A DNA stretch of 64,000 bases, taken from contig NZ_JAOANI010000031.1 of NCBI RefSeq assembly GCF_025318105.1, positions 65,897 to 129,896 of the forward strand, given 5' to 3'. The stretch is from Venatoribacter pacificus (lineage in GTDB: Bacteria; Pseudomonadota; Gammaproteobacteria; Pseudomonadales; Oceanobacteraceae). The notes under the pieces are model-generated. The model did no database searches, had not been told where the DNA came from, and saw nothing but the letters and a program-made list of their open reading frames with translations. Positions 26,701-35,388 of the stretch are shown here, piece by piece (within the stretch, counting starts at the first letter, position 1; each line of letters begins with the position of its first letter). Both the position numbers and the translations under genes were made by a program.

Positions 26701-28585
26701 GCTGTTATCCGAGCATATTTGCCTGGTGTCCGCGTTTAACCATATGCATATCTTTGTTGACCCTAACCCGGATGCCGCACGCAGCTTTGTAGAGCGGAAG
26801 CGGCTGTTCGAGCTGCCACGTTCCAGCTGGGATGATTACAACAAAGAACTGATATCCAAAGGCGGTGGAATTTTTCTGCGTTCGGCCAAGAGTGTGCCGG
26901 TTTCTCTGGAGATGAAGCAGCGCTTTGGCATTGTTGAAGACCGTTTGCCACCCAATGATTTAATCAAAGCCATTTTACGCGCCCCGGTTGATCTGATCTG
27001 GAATGGTGGGATCGGTACTTATATTAAATCTTCAGCCGAGCGTCATTCTCAGGTGGGTGATAAAGCCAATGATGGCCTGCGCATTAACGGTAAAGAAGTT
27101 CGGGCTAAGGTCATCGGCGAGGGCGGTAATCTGGGGATGACTCAGTTAGGTCGTGTTGAATACGGCCTGAAGGGCGGGGCGTCATACACCGATTTTATTG
27201 ATAACGCCGGTGGTGTGGATTGCTCCGACCACGAAGTGAATATCAAAATTATGCTTAACGAAGTACTCGACAGTGGTGATCTGACGCGCAAACAACGTAA
27301 CGAAATATTTATGCAACAGACCGACGATGTTGCCCGGCTGGTGCTGAATAATAACTACCGCCAGACCCAGGCAATCGCGCTGGCATACCGTGATTGTAAA
27401 GTACGCTTAGATGAATATGTGCGTCTGATGCGGGAATATGAAAGCCACGGCAAACTCAACAGAGCACTTGAGTTTTTGCCCAACGAAGAAGTCTTAATGG
27501 AGCGTCGAGCGGCCAGTCAGGGGCTGACCCGTCCGGAGCTGGCGGTGTTGATTTCTTACACCAAGGCCGATTTAAAAGAACAGCTGAACCATCCCGATAT
27601 TTATGACGATGAATACGTGGCCAGTATTTTACATACCGCCTTTCCAAACGCTTTCTGTGAACGCTTCGCGGAACCGCTGAGTCATCATCGCTTGCGCCGG
27701 GAGATTATCGCCACGCAGCTGGCCAACGATATGGTCAATTACATGGGGATAACGTTCGTTAACCGTCTGCACGATTCAACCGGCGCGAATATGAGTGATA
27801 TTGCCCGCTCGTATATTACTGCCCGCGATATTTTTGCTTTGCCGGAACATTGGCAGGCGATTACGGCGATGGATTATCACATCAGCACGGCCGAGCAGGA
27901 AGATATGATGGCCGATCTGATGCGTCTGGTGCGTCGCGCCAGCCGTTGGTTTTTACGTAACCGTCGCGCCAAAATTGATATCGGCGCGGAGGTCGCGCGT
28001 TTTAAACCGGCGGTACAGAGCATCGCCGCCGAGCTGGGCCGAACCCTTAAAGGTTCGGCGCTGGAGCGTTGGCAGGAAGTGTATAACCGCCGCGTTGAAG
28101 CTGGCGTGCCGGAAGCACTGGCGGCGTTAACCGCGGGGGCAGCCAATCTGTATTCTGCGCTGGGTATTATTGAAGCCGCCGCTCAAACCGGCCGCGACAT
28201 CCGTCAGGTTGCAGAAGCCTATTTTGAAATGGGTGAGCACTTATCGCTGAACTGGTTTATCCAGCAGGTGAATGCGCTGCCATCCAACAGCCATTGGGAA
28301 GCACTGGCTCGGGAAACGTTGCGTGATGATCTCGATTGGCAGCAAAGGGCTCTGACCGTCGGTATTCTCGGTGCGCAGGAAGATGGTGTATCGCTGGCCG
28401 ATTCGATTGCTCAGTGGGAGGAAGAGTATGCTTCACTGGTGGCTCGCTGGGCGAACATGCTGAATGAGCTGAAAGCGGCGGATACGCTGGAGTTTACCAT
28501 GCTGTCTGTTGCCTTACGGGAACTGCTGGATTTGGCTCAGGCCAGTCGCCACCAGCGCCCTTGTGTTGAAGGGGAGCCTCTTTAA
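23735..28585 (+). CDS. gdhB: NAD-specific glutamate dehydrogenase, large (about 180 kDa) class
   Basis: 1616 residues, the size of the very large bacterial NAD-GDH (GDH2) class, which converts glutamate and NAD+ to 2-oxoglutarate, ammonium and NADH. The long N-terminal part (1-700) has regulatory ACT-like folds. The catalytic domain (about 790-1150) shows RGGLRWSDR, NAVIVPVGAKGGF and the dinucleotide site VGIGDMAGDVFGNGMLLS. The C-terminal third is helical. The ATG at 23735 follows a weak GGAT. Transcription ends at a clear terminator (28646-28685). It likely supports growth on amino acids; in P. aeruginosa the homologue is gdhB. Confidence 0.94.
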   Translation: MLTALHTLIKERNHNEQAAVLQRFADLYFSGAPADELLARSVEDVYGATLSCWQFIQQRKPHQPKVRVFNPDYENHGWQSIHTVVEIVCDDMPFLVDSVRMQLNARQLSLHSIHYCVLNAQRDKKHQLKTENDWHKDDKGTTAEAIIYIEFDHHSDTALLQSLTEELLEIIAEVNACVNDFPTIVKKAETTLARLSKPHHKDRAADYKEAQEFLRWLISNHFTFLACDEFHIESEGKEQYVVRDSTQDLGLFNYNKASRDRLLLRDLEDEVRDFITNQQIVSFMKSGSRSRVHRPAYPDYVVVKFFNKEGEVTGGVRFMGLYTSMVYIETPNNIPLVREKLNEVRKMADFNPASHSGKELNRILEVYPRDELFQSTAEQLHRTSLSILNIQERRQTRVYLRKDSYSKFVSCLAYVPRDIYNTELRQRIEAVLTAEFSPLDIEFNTYFSESILARTQYTLRLNPDKPVVFDEQAVARKIRQVARSWQDDLHDALIEQAGEEKGNHQFHRYRDAFPAGYRESFSARTAVVDVQHMEHLCEQGDGQLAMSFYRELEEGDNELRFKLFNRKTILPLSDVIPVLENLGLRVMGEHPYEIICADGERIWIHNFLLRYTLSDSINIAAVKGLFQDSFRAVWEGQAENDGFNRLVLGGQLSWKDISILRAYARYMKQIRFGISESYIAETLCRYIDISAKLVHMFHLRFGLQDRSLEQRDDDISQCEQQLIEALDGVDQLNEDRTIRRYIDLIKATLRTNFFQLDDHSQSKSYLSLKMNPAAISDMPLPRPMFEIFVYSPRVEGVHLRGGRVARGGLRWSDRSDDFRTEVLGLVKAQQVKNAVIVPVGAKGGFIAKCLPKDGGRDAFMAEGIASYQTFISALLDVTDNLVEGQVVPPQNVIRHDDDDPYLVVAADKGTATFSDIANEIAVTRGFWMGDAFASGGSIGYDHKKMGITARGAWVSVQRHFREQGINIQETDFSVVGIGDMAGDVFGNGMLLSEHICLVSAFNHMHIFVDPNPDAARSFVERKRLFELPRSSWDDYNKELISKGGGIFLRSAKSVPVSLEMKQRFGIVEDRLPPNDLIKAILRAPVDLIWNGGIGTYIKSSAERHSQVGDKANDGLRINGKEVRAKVIGEGGNLGMTQLGRVEYGLKGGASYTDFIDNAGGVDCSDHEVNIKIMLNEVLDSGDLTRKQRNEIFMQQTDDVARLVLNNNYRQTQAIALAYRDCKVRLDEYVRLMREYESHGKLNRALEFLPNEEVLMERRAASQGLTRPELAVLISYTKADLKEQLNHPDIYDDEYVASILHTAFPNAFCERFAEPLSHHRLRREIIATQLANDMVNYMGITFVNRLHDSTGANMSDIARSYITARDIFALPEHWQAITAMDYHISTAEQEDMMADLMRLVRRASRWFLRNRRAKIDIGAEVARFKPAVQSIAAELGRTLKGSALERWQEVYNRRVEAGVPEALAALTAGAANLYSALGIIEAAAQTGRDIRQVAEAYFEMGEHLSLNWFIQQVNALPSNSHWEALARETLRDDLDWQQRALTVGILGAQEDGVSLADSIAQWEEEYASLVARWANMLNELKAADTLEFTMLSVALRELLDLAQASRHQRPCVEGEPL

Positions 28586-28645
28586 CCACATTTTGCAGTA
28601 AACCGAAGCGGGTGCTGAATTCCTCAGAAGTGCGCTCGTGTAGTG

Positions 28646-28685
28646 AGTAACGGCAGAAAGCTTTATGATTCTGCCGTTACTTTTT
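28646..28685 (+). terminator. Strong terminator after gdhB
   Basis: A perfect 13-bp stem (AGTAACGGCAGAA / TTCTGCCGTTACT) with a 10-base loop and a five-T tail lies 60 bp after the gdhB stop. It ends only five bases before the ATG chosen for the next gene, and it rules out the GTG at 28643 as that gene's start. Confidence 0.85.
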
Positions 28686-28690
28686 GTGTC

Positions 28691-29824
28691 ATGGTGAAAT
28701 CATTGTTGGCCGCCCGGCATTTTCTCTTCCGTTTTTTATGGTTGATCAGCTTTTCAGGGATAGCGTCTTTGTCGGTATTGGCCGCAGAAGTGGATCAGTT
28801 CAGCGGCCATTCAGCGTTAATGCCGCCATTGGCGGATGCCACACCCTTATTGGAGCAGGAGGTTAATCGCCGCCTGCAACTGGCCATTACGATGGCAAAC
28901 CGCCCGGTGATTAAACCCCCGCAGTTACGCTCCCAGTCGGGTCTGGAATACCCCGCTTGTGAAGAGGAGCGCCTGTACGACGCTCTGGCCTGGGAACTCG
29001 CCCGTCCAGTCATTGGCCAGCTCGAAACCTTTGCCGAAGAGCATCCGCAGATCAGTCGGCACAGCGTTCCGTTCCGCGCCTCGGTGTATCGGGATTTCAT
29101 CTGGCAGCAATCACCTTCGCTGGTGTTAAGCGAGCGGGTGGCGGCGGTTATCCGGGTGAATGGCGTGGAAATCGGCAGTGATAAACTGGGGCATTTTTTT
29201 ACCGAAGGCTACAGCTATTTTGAAGTTACCGATCAGCTGCGTGATACGGTCGAAGAGGCGCTGTTGTTTGGTGAATGGTCAGAATCTTTATATTTTGGTG
29301 CACAGACTACCGGCGTTTTTTCTTTTGCCGATCTGGCTGCAAACCTGAACGGCCTGCGTTTCTGGAACCGTATTCTGGCAAACTATCCGGATCCATTAAC
29401 CGGCCTTGAGGTTGCGCCTTATGTGCGTTGTGAAGATCAGCGCTGGCAGCTGGCCGAGGCATTTCATTTTCAGGGCTATGTGGATTCTGCCTGGAACGAA
29501 AGCGTGAATTGCTCAGCGTTCCGCAGTTTGGACATGCTGCGGCAGGTGCTGCGTTATCAGCCGGTCTGTACGCCACAGTCGTTGCCGCAGAACACCTATG
29601 GCCGGTGGCAGGAACGGGTGCTTAACCGTTCCGGCTTGCGGGTTTTACCGGACTACCTGCAACCGGAAGTGATTCTGGCGCAGCGCGCTTTTATGCAGGA
29701 AGTGCGATTACCCCAGGGCGTGCTGGAGCGGATTCGTGAATTGCGTCAACAGCTGGAGTTCTGGCGGCAGCAGCCACAGCCTCAACTGACGGAAGCCCGT
29801 CGTGCGGAGGCGATACAGGAATAA
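28691..29824 (+). CDS. Secreted protein of unknown function
   Basis: 377 residues beginning with a signal peptide (basic start, then FLFRFLWLISFSGIASLSVLAA, cleavage likely after VLAA). The mature part has two paired cysteines in the middle (YVRCEDQ and NCSAF) and a conserved-looking stretch GSDKLGHFFTEGYSYFEV near residues 160-175. I do not recognise a family. The frame opens at GTG 28643, but that codon is inside the gdhB terminator hairpin; the ATG at 28691 fits the signal peptide although it lacks a Shine-Dalgarno. DUF2835 follows after 2 bp, so the two are co-transcribed. Confidence 0.65.
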   Translation: MVKSLLAARHFLFRFLWLISFSGIASLSVLAAEVDQFSGHSALMPPLADATPLLEQEVNRRLQLAITMANRPVIKPPQLRSQSGLEYPACEEERLYDALAWELARPVIGQLETFAEEHPQISRHSVPFRASVYRDFIWQQSPSLVLSERVAAVIRVNGVEIGSDKLGHFFTEGYSYFEVTDQLRDTVEEALLFGEWSESLYFGAQTTGVFSFADLAANLNGLRFWNRILANYPDPLTGLEVAPYVRCEDQRWQLAEAFHFQGYVDSAWNESVNCSAFRSLDMLRQVLRYQPVCTPQSLPQNTYGRWQERVLNRSGLRVLPDYLQPEVILAQRAFMQEVRLPQGVLERIRELRQQLEFWRQQPQPQLTEARRAEAIQE

Positions 29825-29826
29825 TC

Positions 29827-30051
29827 ATGCAGCGTATTGAATTGAATCTGGCGATTTCCGCGCAGGAGTATCAACGCTTTTACCGTGGCCAGGTGAAGCA
29901 GGTGGTGGCGCAGGCGCTGGATGGGCGCACTATTCGTTTCCCTGCCAATGTGCTGCAACAGGTGGTGCAGCATGAAGGCATTTATGGCCGTTTTGCCATT
30001 GAATTCGATGATCAGGGCAAATTTCAGCGCATCGTGCGCCTGGGAGCCTGA
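29827..30051 (+). CDS. DUF2835 small protein
   Basis: A 74-residue protein (MQRIELNLAISAQEYQRFYRG...) matching the pattern of DUF2835, a small conserved gammaproteobacterial family without known function. AGGA lies six bases before the ATG. It follows the secreted protein by 2 bp and precedes pyrD. Confidence 0.8.
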   Translation: MQRIELNLAISAQEYQRFYRGQVKQVVAQALDGRTIRFPANVLQQVVQHEGIYGRFAIEFDDQGKFQRIVRLGA

Positions 30052-30157
30052 CTTTCACCGTACAACACGTTTTTTTGCGCTAAATCGTCTACAGCGCCGA
30101 CGTACTGACATATAATGCCGACCGTTTTGCCACCCGCTTTATCAACTGAGGTCTGTT

Positions 30158-31189
30158 ATGGATTGGTATGCTCTGAGTCGCTCCCTGATGTTTCGTCTGA
30201 ACGGTGAAACTTCCCACGAACTGGGATTGGATATGCTGGGGGCTACCGAACGCCTTGGACTGCTGCAGTTTCTTGCGCCCCAGGTGGCAGCGCTGCCAAC
30301 CACCGTCGCCGGGATTGAATTTCCCAACCCGGTGGGTTTAGCGGCGGGTCTGGATAAAAACGGTGACTATATCGATGCCTTTGCCCGTTTAGGCTTTGGT
30401 TTTATTGAGATTGGCACCGTTACACCGCGTCCACAACCGGGTAATCCTAAGCCGCGTCTGTTCCGTATTCCGGAGCGTCAGGCCATCATCAACCGCATGG
30501 GATTCAACAATAAAGGGGTTGATCATCTGGTTGAGCGGGTAAAAGCGGCTAAATATCGTGGTGTGCTGGGCATTAATATCGGTAAAAACTTTGATACCGC
30601 AGTGGAAAATGCCACCTCGGATTACCTGATCTGCCTCGACAAGGTATACGAGCATGCCACTTACATTACGGTGAATATCTCCTCTCCGAATACGCCGGGG
30701 CTGCGTACCCTGCAGTTTGGCGATTCGCTGAAACACTTGCTGGAGCCCATCAAAGCGCGCCAGCTGGAGCTGGCCAAAGAATTCGGTTACAAGCCGGTGT
30801 TCGTCAAAATCGCCCCGGATATGGAAGAAGACGATGTAGCGCTGGTGGCAGAAACGTTCATCAACAGTGGTATTGACGGCGTGATTGCCACCAATACCAC
30901 GTTGTCGCGCGAAGGCGTTCAGGGTCTGCGTTTCGGTAACGAAGCCGGTGGCCTGAGTGGCGCACCACTGGAAGATCTGGCCACTGAAACCGTTGAGCAT
31001 CTGTGTCAGGCACTGGCGGGTAAGCTGCCGGTGATGGGTGTGGGTGGCATTCTGGATGGCGAAGGTGCGGCTGAAAAAATAAAGGCGGGTGCTTCGCTGG
31101 TACAGATTTACTCCGGCTTTATTTACCGTGGTCCTGAGTTAATCCGCGAAGCGGTGGATGCACTGGCAGATTTACGCACACAGGGCTGA
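30158..31189 (+). CDS. pyrD: Dihydroorotate dehydrogenase (quinone), class 2
   Basis: 343 residues. It oxidises dihydroorotate to orotate in pyrimidine synthesis, passing electrons through FMN to the quinone pool. The N-terminal helix pair (MDWYALSRSLMFRLNGETSHELGLDML) is the class 2 membrane-association region. GLAAGLDKNGDYIDAF and NRMGFNNKGVDHL contact FMN, and NISSPNTPGLR carries the class 2 catalytic serine. IATNTTLSREGV and GVGGILDGEGAAEKI complete the barrel. It ends at a shared terminator facing rmf. Confidence 0.96.
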   Translation: MDWYALSRSLMFRLNGETSHELGLDMLGATERLGLLQFLAPQVAALPTTVAGIEFPNPVGLAAGLDKNGDYIDAFARLGFGFIEIGTVTPRPQPGNPKPRLFRIPERQAIINRMGFNNKGVDHLVERVKAAKYRGVLGINIGKNFDTAVENATSDYLICLDKVYEHATYITVNISSPNTPGLRTLQFGDSLKHLLEPIKARQLELAKEFGYKPVFVKIAPDMEEDDVALVAETFINSGIDGVIATNTTLSREGVQGLRFGNEAGGLSGAPLEDLATETVEHLCQALAGKLPVMGVGGILDGEGAAEKIKAGASLVQIYSGFIYRGPELIREAVDALADLRTQG

Positions 31190-31218
31190 TAGCGCCCGGC
31201 GGATGTATGTTTGCATAA

Positions 31219-31243
31219 AAAAGCCCTGCTCATGGCAGGGCTT
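31219..31243. terminator. Bidirectional terminator between pyrD and rmf
   Basis: AAGCCCTGC / GCAGGGCTT form a tight hairpin between the convergent ends of pyrD and rmf. The run of A residues before it serves as the T-run for the rmf transcript on the minus strand. Confidence 0.8.
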
Positions 31244-31294
31244 TGCTTCCCTGAAGAGGAAGCGTGCACAACGGGCGTTAAGCCCTGAAGAACG

Positions 31295-31489
31295 TCATAC
31301 GGCCATTTTATGAATGCCAGAAACGCCGGTGTAACCATCCCAGTGATCGGCACGACCGGAGCGCCAACCTGCAAGCCAGGAGTCTCGTTGTGGTCCTATG
31401 GGTGCAAGATCTTTTGAACGGCGCTCAACGCCAGCGCGATAACCACGTGCAAAAGCTCTTTCCTGCATGTCGCGTTTCTGTTTTTTCAT
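31295..31489 (-). CDS. rmf: Ribosome modulation factor
   Basis: A 64-residue basic protein (KKQKRDMQERAFARGYRAG ... RDSWLAGWRSGRADHWDGYTG) with the RMF signature. RMF dimerises 70S ribosomes into inactive 100S particles in stationary phase. The frame is open upstream to 31546, but the ATG at 31489 has GAGGAAG ahead of it and starts at the family N-terminus. It is slightly longer than E. coli RMF (55). Its place between pyrD and rlmKL is conserved in pseudomonads. Confidence 0.93.
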   Translation of the reverse strand: MKKQKRDMQERAFARGYRAGVERRSKDLAPIGPQRDSWLAGWRSGRADHWDGYTGVSGIHKMAV

Positions 31490-31658
31490 AGAAAGCTTCC
31501 TCGCTAAAGTTATTTGCTCGACGGCCAGAACAACTGGTTGAATCACTGACCGAACCCCTGTTGTACCTCAGGCCGGTGAGTAATGTTAATTATTTATTAC
31601 TTCTAAGCGTCACTATTCTTACAGCCACAGGCTATTTGACGAAACGGGTTTTATCAGC

Positions 31659-33806
31659 ATGCAAAATGAAACAACAGTAACAACCATGACCTGGCTGGCC
31701 GCTTGTCCGAAAGGGGTCGAATCCCTGTTAGCGGATGAAATCAGGCACTTGGGCGGTGAAGTTGAACGTGAAACACACCTCGGTGTGATCTGGCGCGGCG
31801 ACTTAACGCTGGCCTATCGCTTTTGTTTATGGAGCCGGTTGGCGAGTCGTCTGCTGCTGCCATTGCAGGAAAGTCAGGTAGACAATGTCGACGAAATGTA
31901 CGAAGCGGCGCGTTCAGTCGAATGGCCTTCGATCTTCGCGGTGGGGACGACGTTCCGCATCGATTTCCATGGCCGCACGGACTATCTCAACAACACGCAG
32001 TTTGGCGCACAGAAGATCAAAGACGCCATCGTTGACCGTTTCCGTGACGATACCGGAGCCCGTCCATCGGTCGATAAAGACGGAGATGTACGCATCGAAG
32101 CGCAGCTGCGCAAAGGCAAGCTCAACCTCTATTACAACTTCAGCGGCGACAGCCTGCACCGCCGTGGCTACCGTCTGCAGCCGGGTAAAGCGCCGTTAAA
32201 AGAAAACCTGGCCGCCGCTGTGCTGGTGCGGGCCGGTTGGCCGGCACTGGCAGCGGAAGGAAAACACCTGATTGATCCTATGTGTGGTTCCGGCACCTTG
32301 CTGATTGAAGCCGGCATGATGGCGGCAGATATTGCGCCGGGTCTGAACCGTCAGAAATGGGGCTTTGAAGGCTGGCTGGGCCATGCCCGGCCGCTGTGGC
32401 TGGCCGAGGTTGAGCAGGCACGCCAGCGTCGTACGGACGGCTTAAACGCCATGACCAGCCGCCTCTATGGCTTTGATATCGATGCTGACCAGCTGAGCGC
32501 GGCAACTCAGAACCTGAGTCGCTCGCCGCTGGCAGGCAAAGTTCATCTGGAACGCCGTTCCATTGAACAGTTGCGGGTACAGAATGAAGTTGTCGAGCAG
32601 GGTGGCCTGGTGGTGTGTAACCCGCCTTACGGTGAGCGTCTGAGTGAGCTGCCACAACTGGCACCGCTGTATCAGCAATTTCATGATGCCACCATGCGTC
32701 TGCCAGAGTGGCCGTTGGCGGTGTTTACCGGCAATACCGACCTGGCTAAGAGCATCCGGCGGCCGCTGGATAAGCAATATCGCCTGATGAACGGCCAGAT
32801 TGCGACCCGCCTGCTGATGTTCGGCGCAGCGGATGAGCGTTCGGCGCAACCGCAGGGCAGTATGATCCGTGGCCCGGTGGAAGCCTTTGCCAACCGACTG
32901 AAAAAGAACATGAAGCCGCTGCAGAAATGGGCCAAACGTGAAAACGTAGAATGCTATCGCCTGTACGATGCTGATCTGCCTGAGTATGCCGTTGCGGTCG
33001 ACCTTTATGGTGACTGGCTGCACGTGCAGGAATATGTGCCGCCAAAATCCATCGATGAAACCAAAGCTGAGCGTCGTTTGCTGGATGTGCTGGCTGTTTT
33101 ACCGGAAGTCACCGGTATTCCCGCACAACAGATTGTGCTGAAACGCCGTGAGCGTCAGGCCGGTAAACGCCAGTACGAGAAGCAGAACACCGAACAGCGG
33201 TTTATGCCGGTACGTGAAGGTAATGTGCAGGTGTTGGTTAACCTGAAAGATTATCTTGATACCGGACTGTTTCTGGATCACCGTCCGACCCGCTTGCAGA
33301 TTGCCGGGCTGGCTTCTGGCAAGCGCTTCCTGAATCTGTTCTGTTATACCGCCACCGCCAGTGTGCACGCGGCGGTGGCCGGAGCGCATTGCACCAGCGT
33401 TGATATGTCGCGCACCTACCTCAACTGGGGCAAAGAGAACTTTGAGCTGAATGGTCTGAAGGCTGAACAACACGTCTTTGTGCAGGCCGACTGCATCCAG
33501 TGGTTGCGCGACTGCAACGAACGCTATGACCTGATCTTTATGGACCCGCCGACGTTCTCTAACTCTAAGCGCATGGAAGGGGTACTGGATATTCAGCGTG
33601 ACCATGTGATGTTGGTCGAACAGGCCATGCGCTGTCTGAATCCGGGCGGATTGCTGATTTTCTCGAATAACCTGCGCCGCTTCGATCTGGATATGGATGC
33701 ACTAAAACAGTTCACAATCAAAGATGTAAGCGCAAAATCGGTGCCATTTGATTATGGTCGCCGCCCGAATATTCACCACTGCTTTCATATTACGCATTCT
33801 GTCTGA
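31659..33806 (+). CDS. rlmL: 23S rRNA guanine methyltransferase RlmKL (m2G2445 and m7G2069)
   Basis: A 715-residue fusion. The N-terminal THUMP region binds RNA. The RlmL half has LIDPMCGSGTLLIEA and the NPPYGERL catalytic motif and makes m2G2445. The RlmK half has FLNLFCYTATASVHAA and MDPPTFSNSKRM and makes m7G2069. Both use S-adenosylmethionine. The start at 31659 (MQNETTVTTMTWLAACPKG) could be shortened to 31686. It diverges from rmf. Confidence 0.95.
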   Translation: MQNETTVTTMTWLAACPKGVESLLADEIRHLGGEVERETHLGVIWRGDLTLAYRFCLWSRLASRLLLPLQESQVDNVDEMYEAARSVEWPSIFAVGTTFRIDFHGRTDYLNNTQFGAQKIKDAIVDRFRDDTGARPSVDKDGDVRIEAQLRKGKLNLYYNFSGDSLHRRGYRLQPGKAPLKENLAAAVLVRAGWPALAAEGKHLIDPMCGSGTLLIEAGMMAADIAPGLNRQKWGFEGWLGHARPLWLAEVEQARQRRTDGLNAMTSRLYGFDIDADQLSAATQNLSRSPLAGKVHLERRSIEQLRVQNEVVEQGGLVVCNPPYGERLSELPQLAPLYQQFHDATMRLPEWPLAVFTGNTDLAKSIRRPLDKQYRLMNGQIATRLLMFGAADERSAQPQGSMIRGPVEAFANRLKKNMKPLQKWAKRENVECYRLYDADLPEYAVAVDLYGDWLHVQEYVPPKSIDETKAERRLLDVLAVLPEVTGIPAQQIVLKRRERQAGKRQYEKQNTEQRFMPVREGNVQVLVNLKDYLDTGLFLDHRPTRLQIAGLASGKRFLNLFCYTATASVHAAVAGAHCTSVDMSRTYLNWGKENFELNGLKAEQHVFVQADCIQWLRDCNERYDLIFMDPPTFSNSKRMEGVLDIQRDHVMLVEQAMRCLNPGGLLIFSNNLRRFDLDMDALKQFTIKDVSAKSVPFDYGRRPNIHHCFHITHSV

Positions 33807-33811
33807 ATGGC

Positions 33812-33853
33812 TGCGCACGTATTCAGGGCGCGTTAGTGCTGAATACGTGCGCA
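33812..33853. terminator. Perfect 15-bp inverted repeat after rlmKL
   Basis: TGCGCACGTATTCAG and its exact complement flank a 12-base loop just after the rlmKL stop. No T-run follows, so it may be a 3'-end stabilising hairpin or weak terminator rather than a classical one. Confidence 0.55.
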
Positions 33854-33897
33854 AACCTCACAATTCGTAATCGCTTTGTCAGGCAATGCTGACAAAG

Positions 33898-33915
33898 TTG
33901 GTACGGAATCTGCTA
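33898..33915 (+). promoter_or_regulatory. Candidate sigma-54 promoter of amtB
   Basis: TTGGTACG-GAAT-CTGCTA matches the -24/-12 pattern, with GG at 33900-33901 and GC at 33912-33913 separated by exactly ten bases. The implied transcription start lies about 145 bp before amtB. Ammonium transporters are commonly NtrC/sigma-54 controlled, which fits. Confidence 0.5.
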
Positions 33916-33939
33916 AAACTCAGTCTTATTGGATGTTCG

Positions 33940-33956
33940 CGCACCAGTCTGGTGTG
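33940..33956. promoter_or_regulatory. NtrC-like dyad upstream of amtB
   Basis: CGCACCAGTCTGGTGTG is a near-perfect dyad (7 of 8 bases per arm) resembling the NtrC box GCACC-n5-GGTGC. It lies downstream of the sigma-54 candidate rather than upstream, which is unusual for an activator site, so the assignment is tentative. Confidence 0.3.
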
Positions 33957-34069
33957 TGGCTTTCCGGCCGGCACTCTCATGAAGCATCGCAACGCAGGTT
34001 GCTGATCCACTGATCTGAGCGCGCCGTTTTTATCAGCAAGAATCCAGCGAATTAAAATGAGGACACAGC

Positions 34070-35296
34070 GTGGAAACTATTGACGTTAACAGCATCAACA
34101 GCGCCGTTGAGACTTTGATGCAAAGCGCCAACACCATGTTTATTTTGCTTGGTGCCATTATGGTACTGGCCATGCACGCGGGCTTCGCCTTTCTCGAAGT
34201 CGGTACCGTACGCCATAAAAACCAGGTCAATGCTCTGGTAAAAATCATCACCGATTTTGGTGTATCAACACTGGCGTATTTTTTCATCGGTTATCAGATT
34301 GCTTACGGTGTCGATTTCTTCACCGGCGCTAAAGATCTGGTTGCCAACAACGGCTACGACTTAGTGAAGTTTTTCTTCCTGCTGACCTTTGCCGCCGCGA
34401 TTCCGGCCATTGTGTCTGGTGGTATTGCCGAGCGTGCAAAGTTTTACCCGGTTCTGATTGCCTCCGCGCTGACGGTAGCTTTCGTATATCCGTTCTTTGA
34501 AGGCATGATCTGGAACGGTAATTACGGCTTCCAGGGCTGGCTGGAAAGCAGCTTTGGGGCACCGTTCCATGACTTTGCCGGATCGGTTGTTGTGCATGCG
34601 GTTGGTGGCTGGATAGCTTTTGGCGCTGTCGTACTGCTGGGCTCCCGTCGTGGCCGTTACCGCGATGGCCGTGTGGTTGCCTTTGCACCCTCCAATATTC
34701 CGTTCCTGGCGCTGGGCGCGTGGATTCTGGCGGTGGGCTGGTTCGGCTTTAACGTGATGTCTGCCCAGACGCTGGATGGCATTTCCGGTCTGGTGGCGGT
34801 CAACAGCCTGATGGCAATGGTTGGCGGCACCGTGGTTGCCATGATTGTCGGCAAAAAAGACCCGGGCTTTATTCATAACGGTCCGCTGGCGGGGCTGGTG
34901 GCCGTATGTGCCGGTTCTGACCTGATGCATCCGATTGGTGCTTTGTTGGTGGGCGGCGTAGCGGGTGCTCTGTTCGTCTTCGTGTTCACCCTGGCGCAGA
35001 ATAAATTCCCTAAATTTGATGACGTGTTGGGTGTCTGGCCGCTGCATGGTTTGTGTGGCGCCTGGGGTGGTATTGCGGCCGGTGTTTTCGGTAGCGAAGC
35101 GTTCGGCGGACTGGGTGGCGTGACCTTTATGTCACAATTGATCGGTACACTGGCCGGTATTCTGGTTGCCCTGATTGGCGGCTTCCTGGTGTACGGTATC
35201 GTTAAAGCCGTCTCCGGTCTTCGTCTTGACGAAGAAGAAGAGTTTAACGGTGCTGACCTGTCGATTCATAAAATTGTATCGACCAGCGAAGACTGA
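34070..35296 (+). CDS. amtB: Ammonium transporter
   Basis: A 408-residue, 11-helix Amt channel for ammonium uptake. Conserved residues are visible: HDFAGSVVVHAVGG holds the ammonium-site aspartate and first pore histidine, and PLHGLCGAWGG holds the second pore histidine. There is no cleavable signal. The start is GTG at 34070 with GAGGA six bases upstream. No glnK is adjacent, which is less common, so the PII partner must be elsewhere. A candidate sigma-54 promoter precedes it and a strong terminator follows. Confidence 0.93.
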   Translation: METIDVNSINSAVETLMQSANTMFILLGAIMVLAMHAGFAFLEVGTVRHKNQVNALVKIITDFGVSTLAYFFIGYQIAYGVDFFTGAKDLVANNGYDLVKFFFLLTFAAAIPAIVSGGIAERAKFYPVLIASALTVAFVYPFFEGMIWNGNYGFQGWLESSFGAPFHDFAGSVVVHAVGGWIAFGAVVLLGSRRGRYRDGRVVAFAPSNIPFLALGAWILAVGWFGFNVMSAQTLDGISGLVAVNSLMAMVGGTVVAMIVGKKDPGFIHNGPLAGLVAVCAGSDLMHPIGALLVGGVAGALFVFVFTLAQNKFPKFDDVLGVWPLHGLCGAWGGIAAGVFGSEAFGGLGGVTFMSQLIGTLAGILVALIGGFLVYGIVKAVSGLRLDEEEEFNGADLSIHKIVSTSED

Positions 35297-35317
35297 TTAC
35301 CTCAGTCTGGAAAAGAA

Positions 35318-35346
35318 AAGCCGCGGGGAAACCTGCGGCTTTTTTG
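35318..35346 (+). terminator. Terminator of amtB
   Basis: AAGCCGC and GCGGCTT pair around an inner GGGGAAACCT loop and are followed by a six-T run, 22 bp after the amtB stop. Confidence 0.85.
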
Positions 35347-35388
35347 TTTAAATGCAGGCTGACTTTCGAAACAGGCAGATAGATTGAT

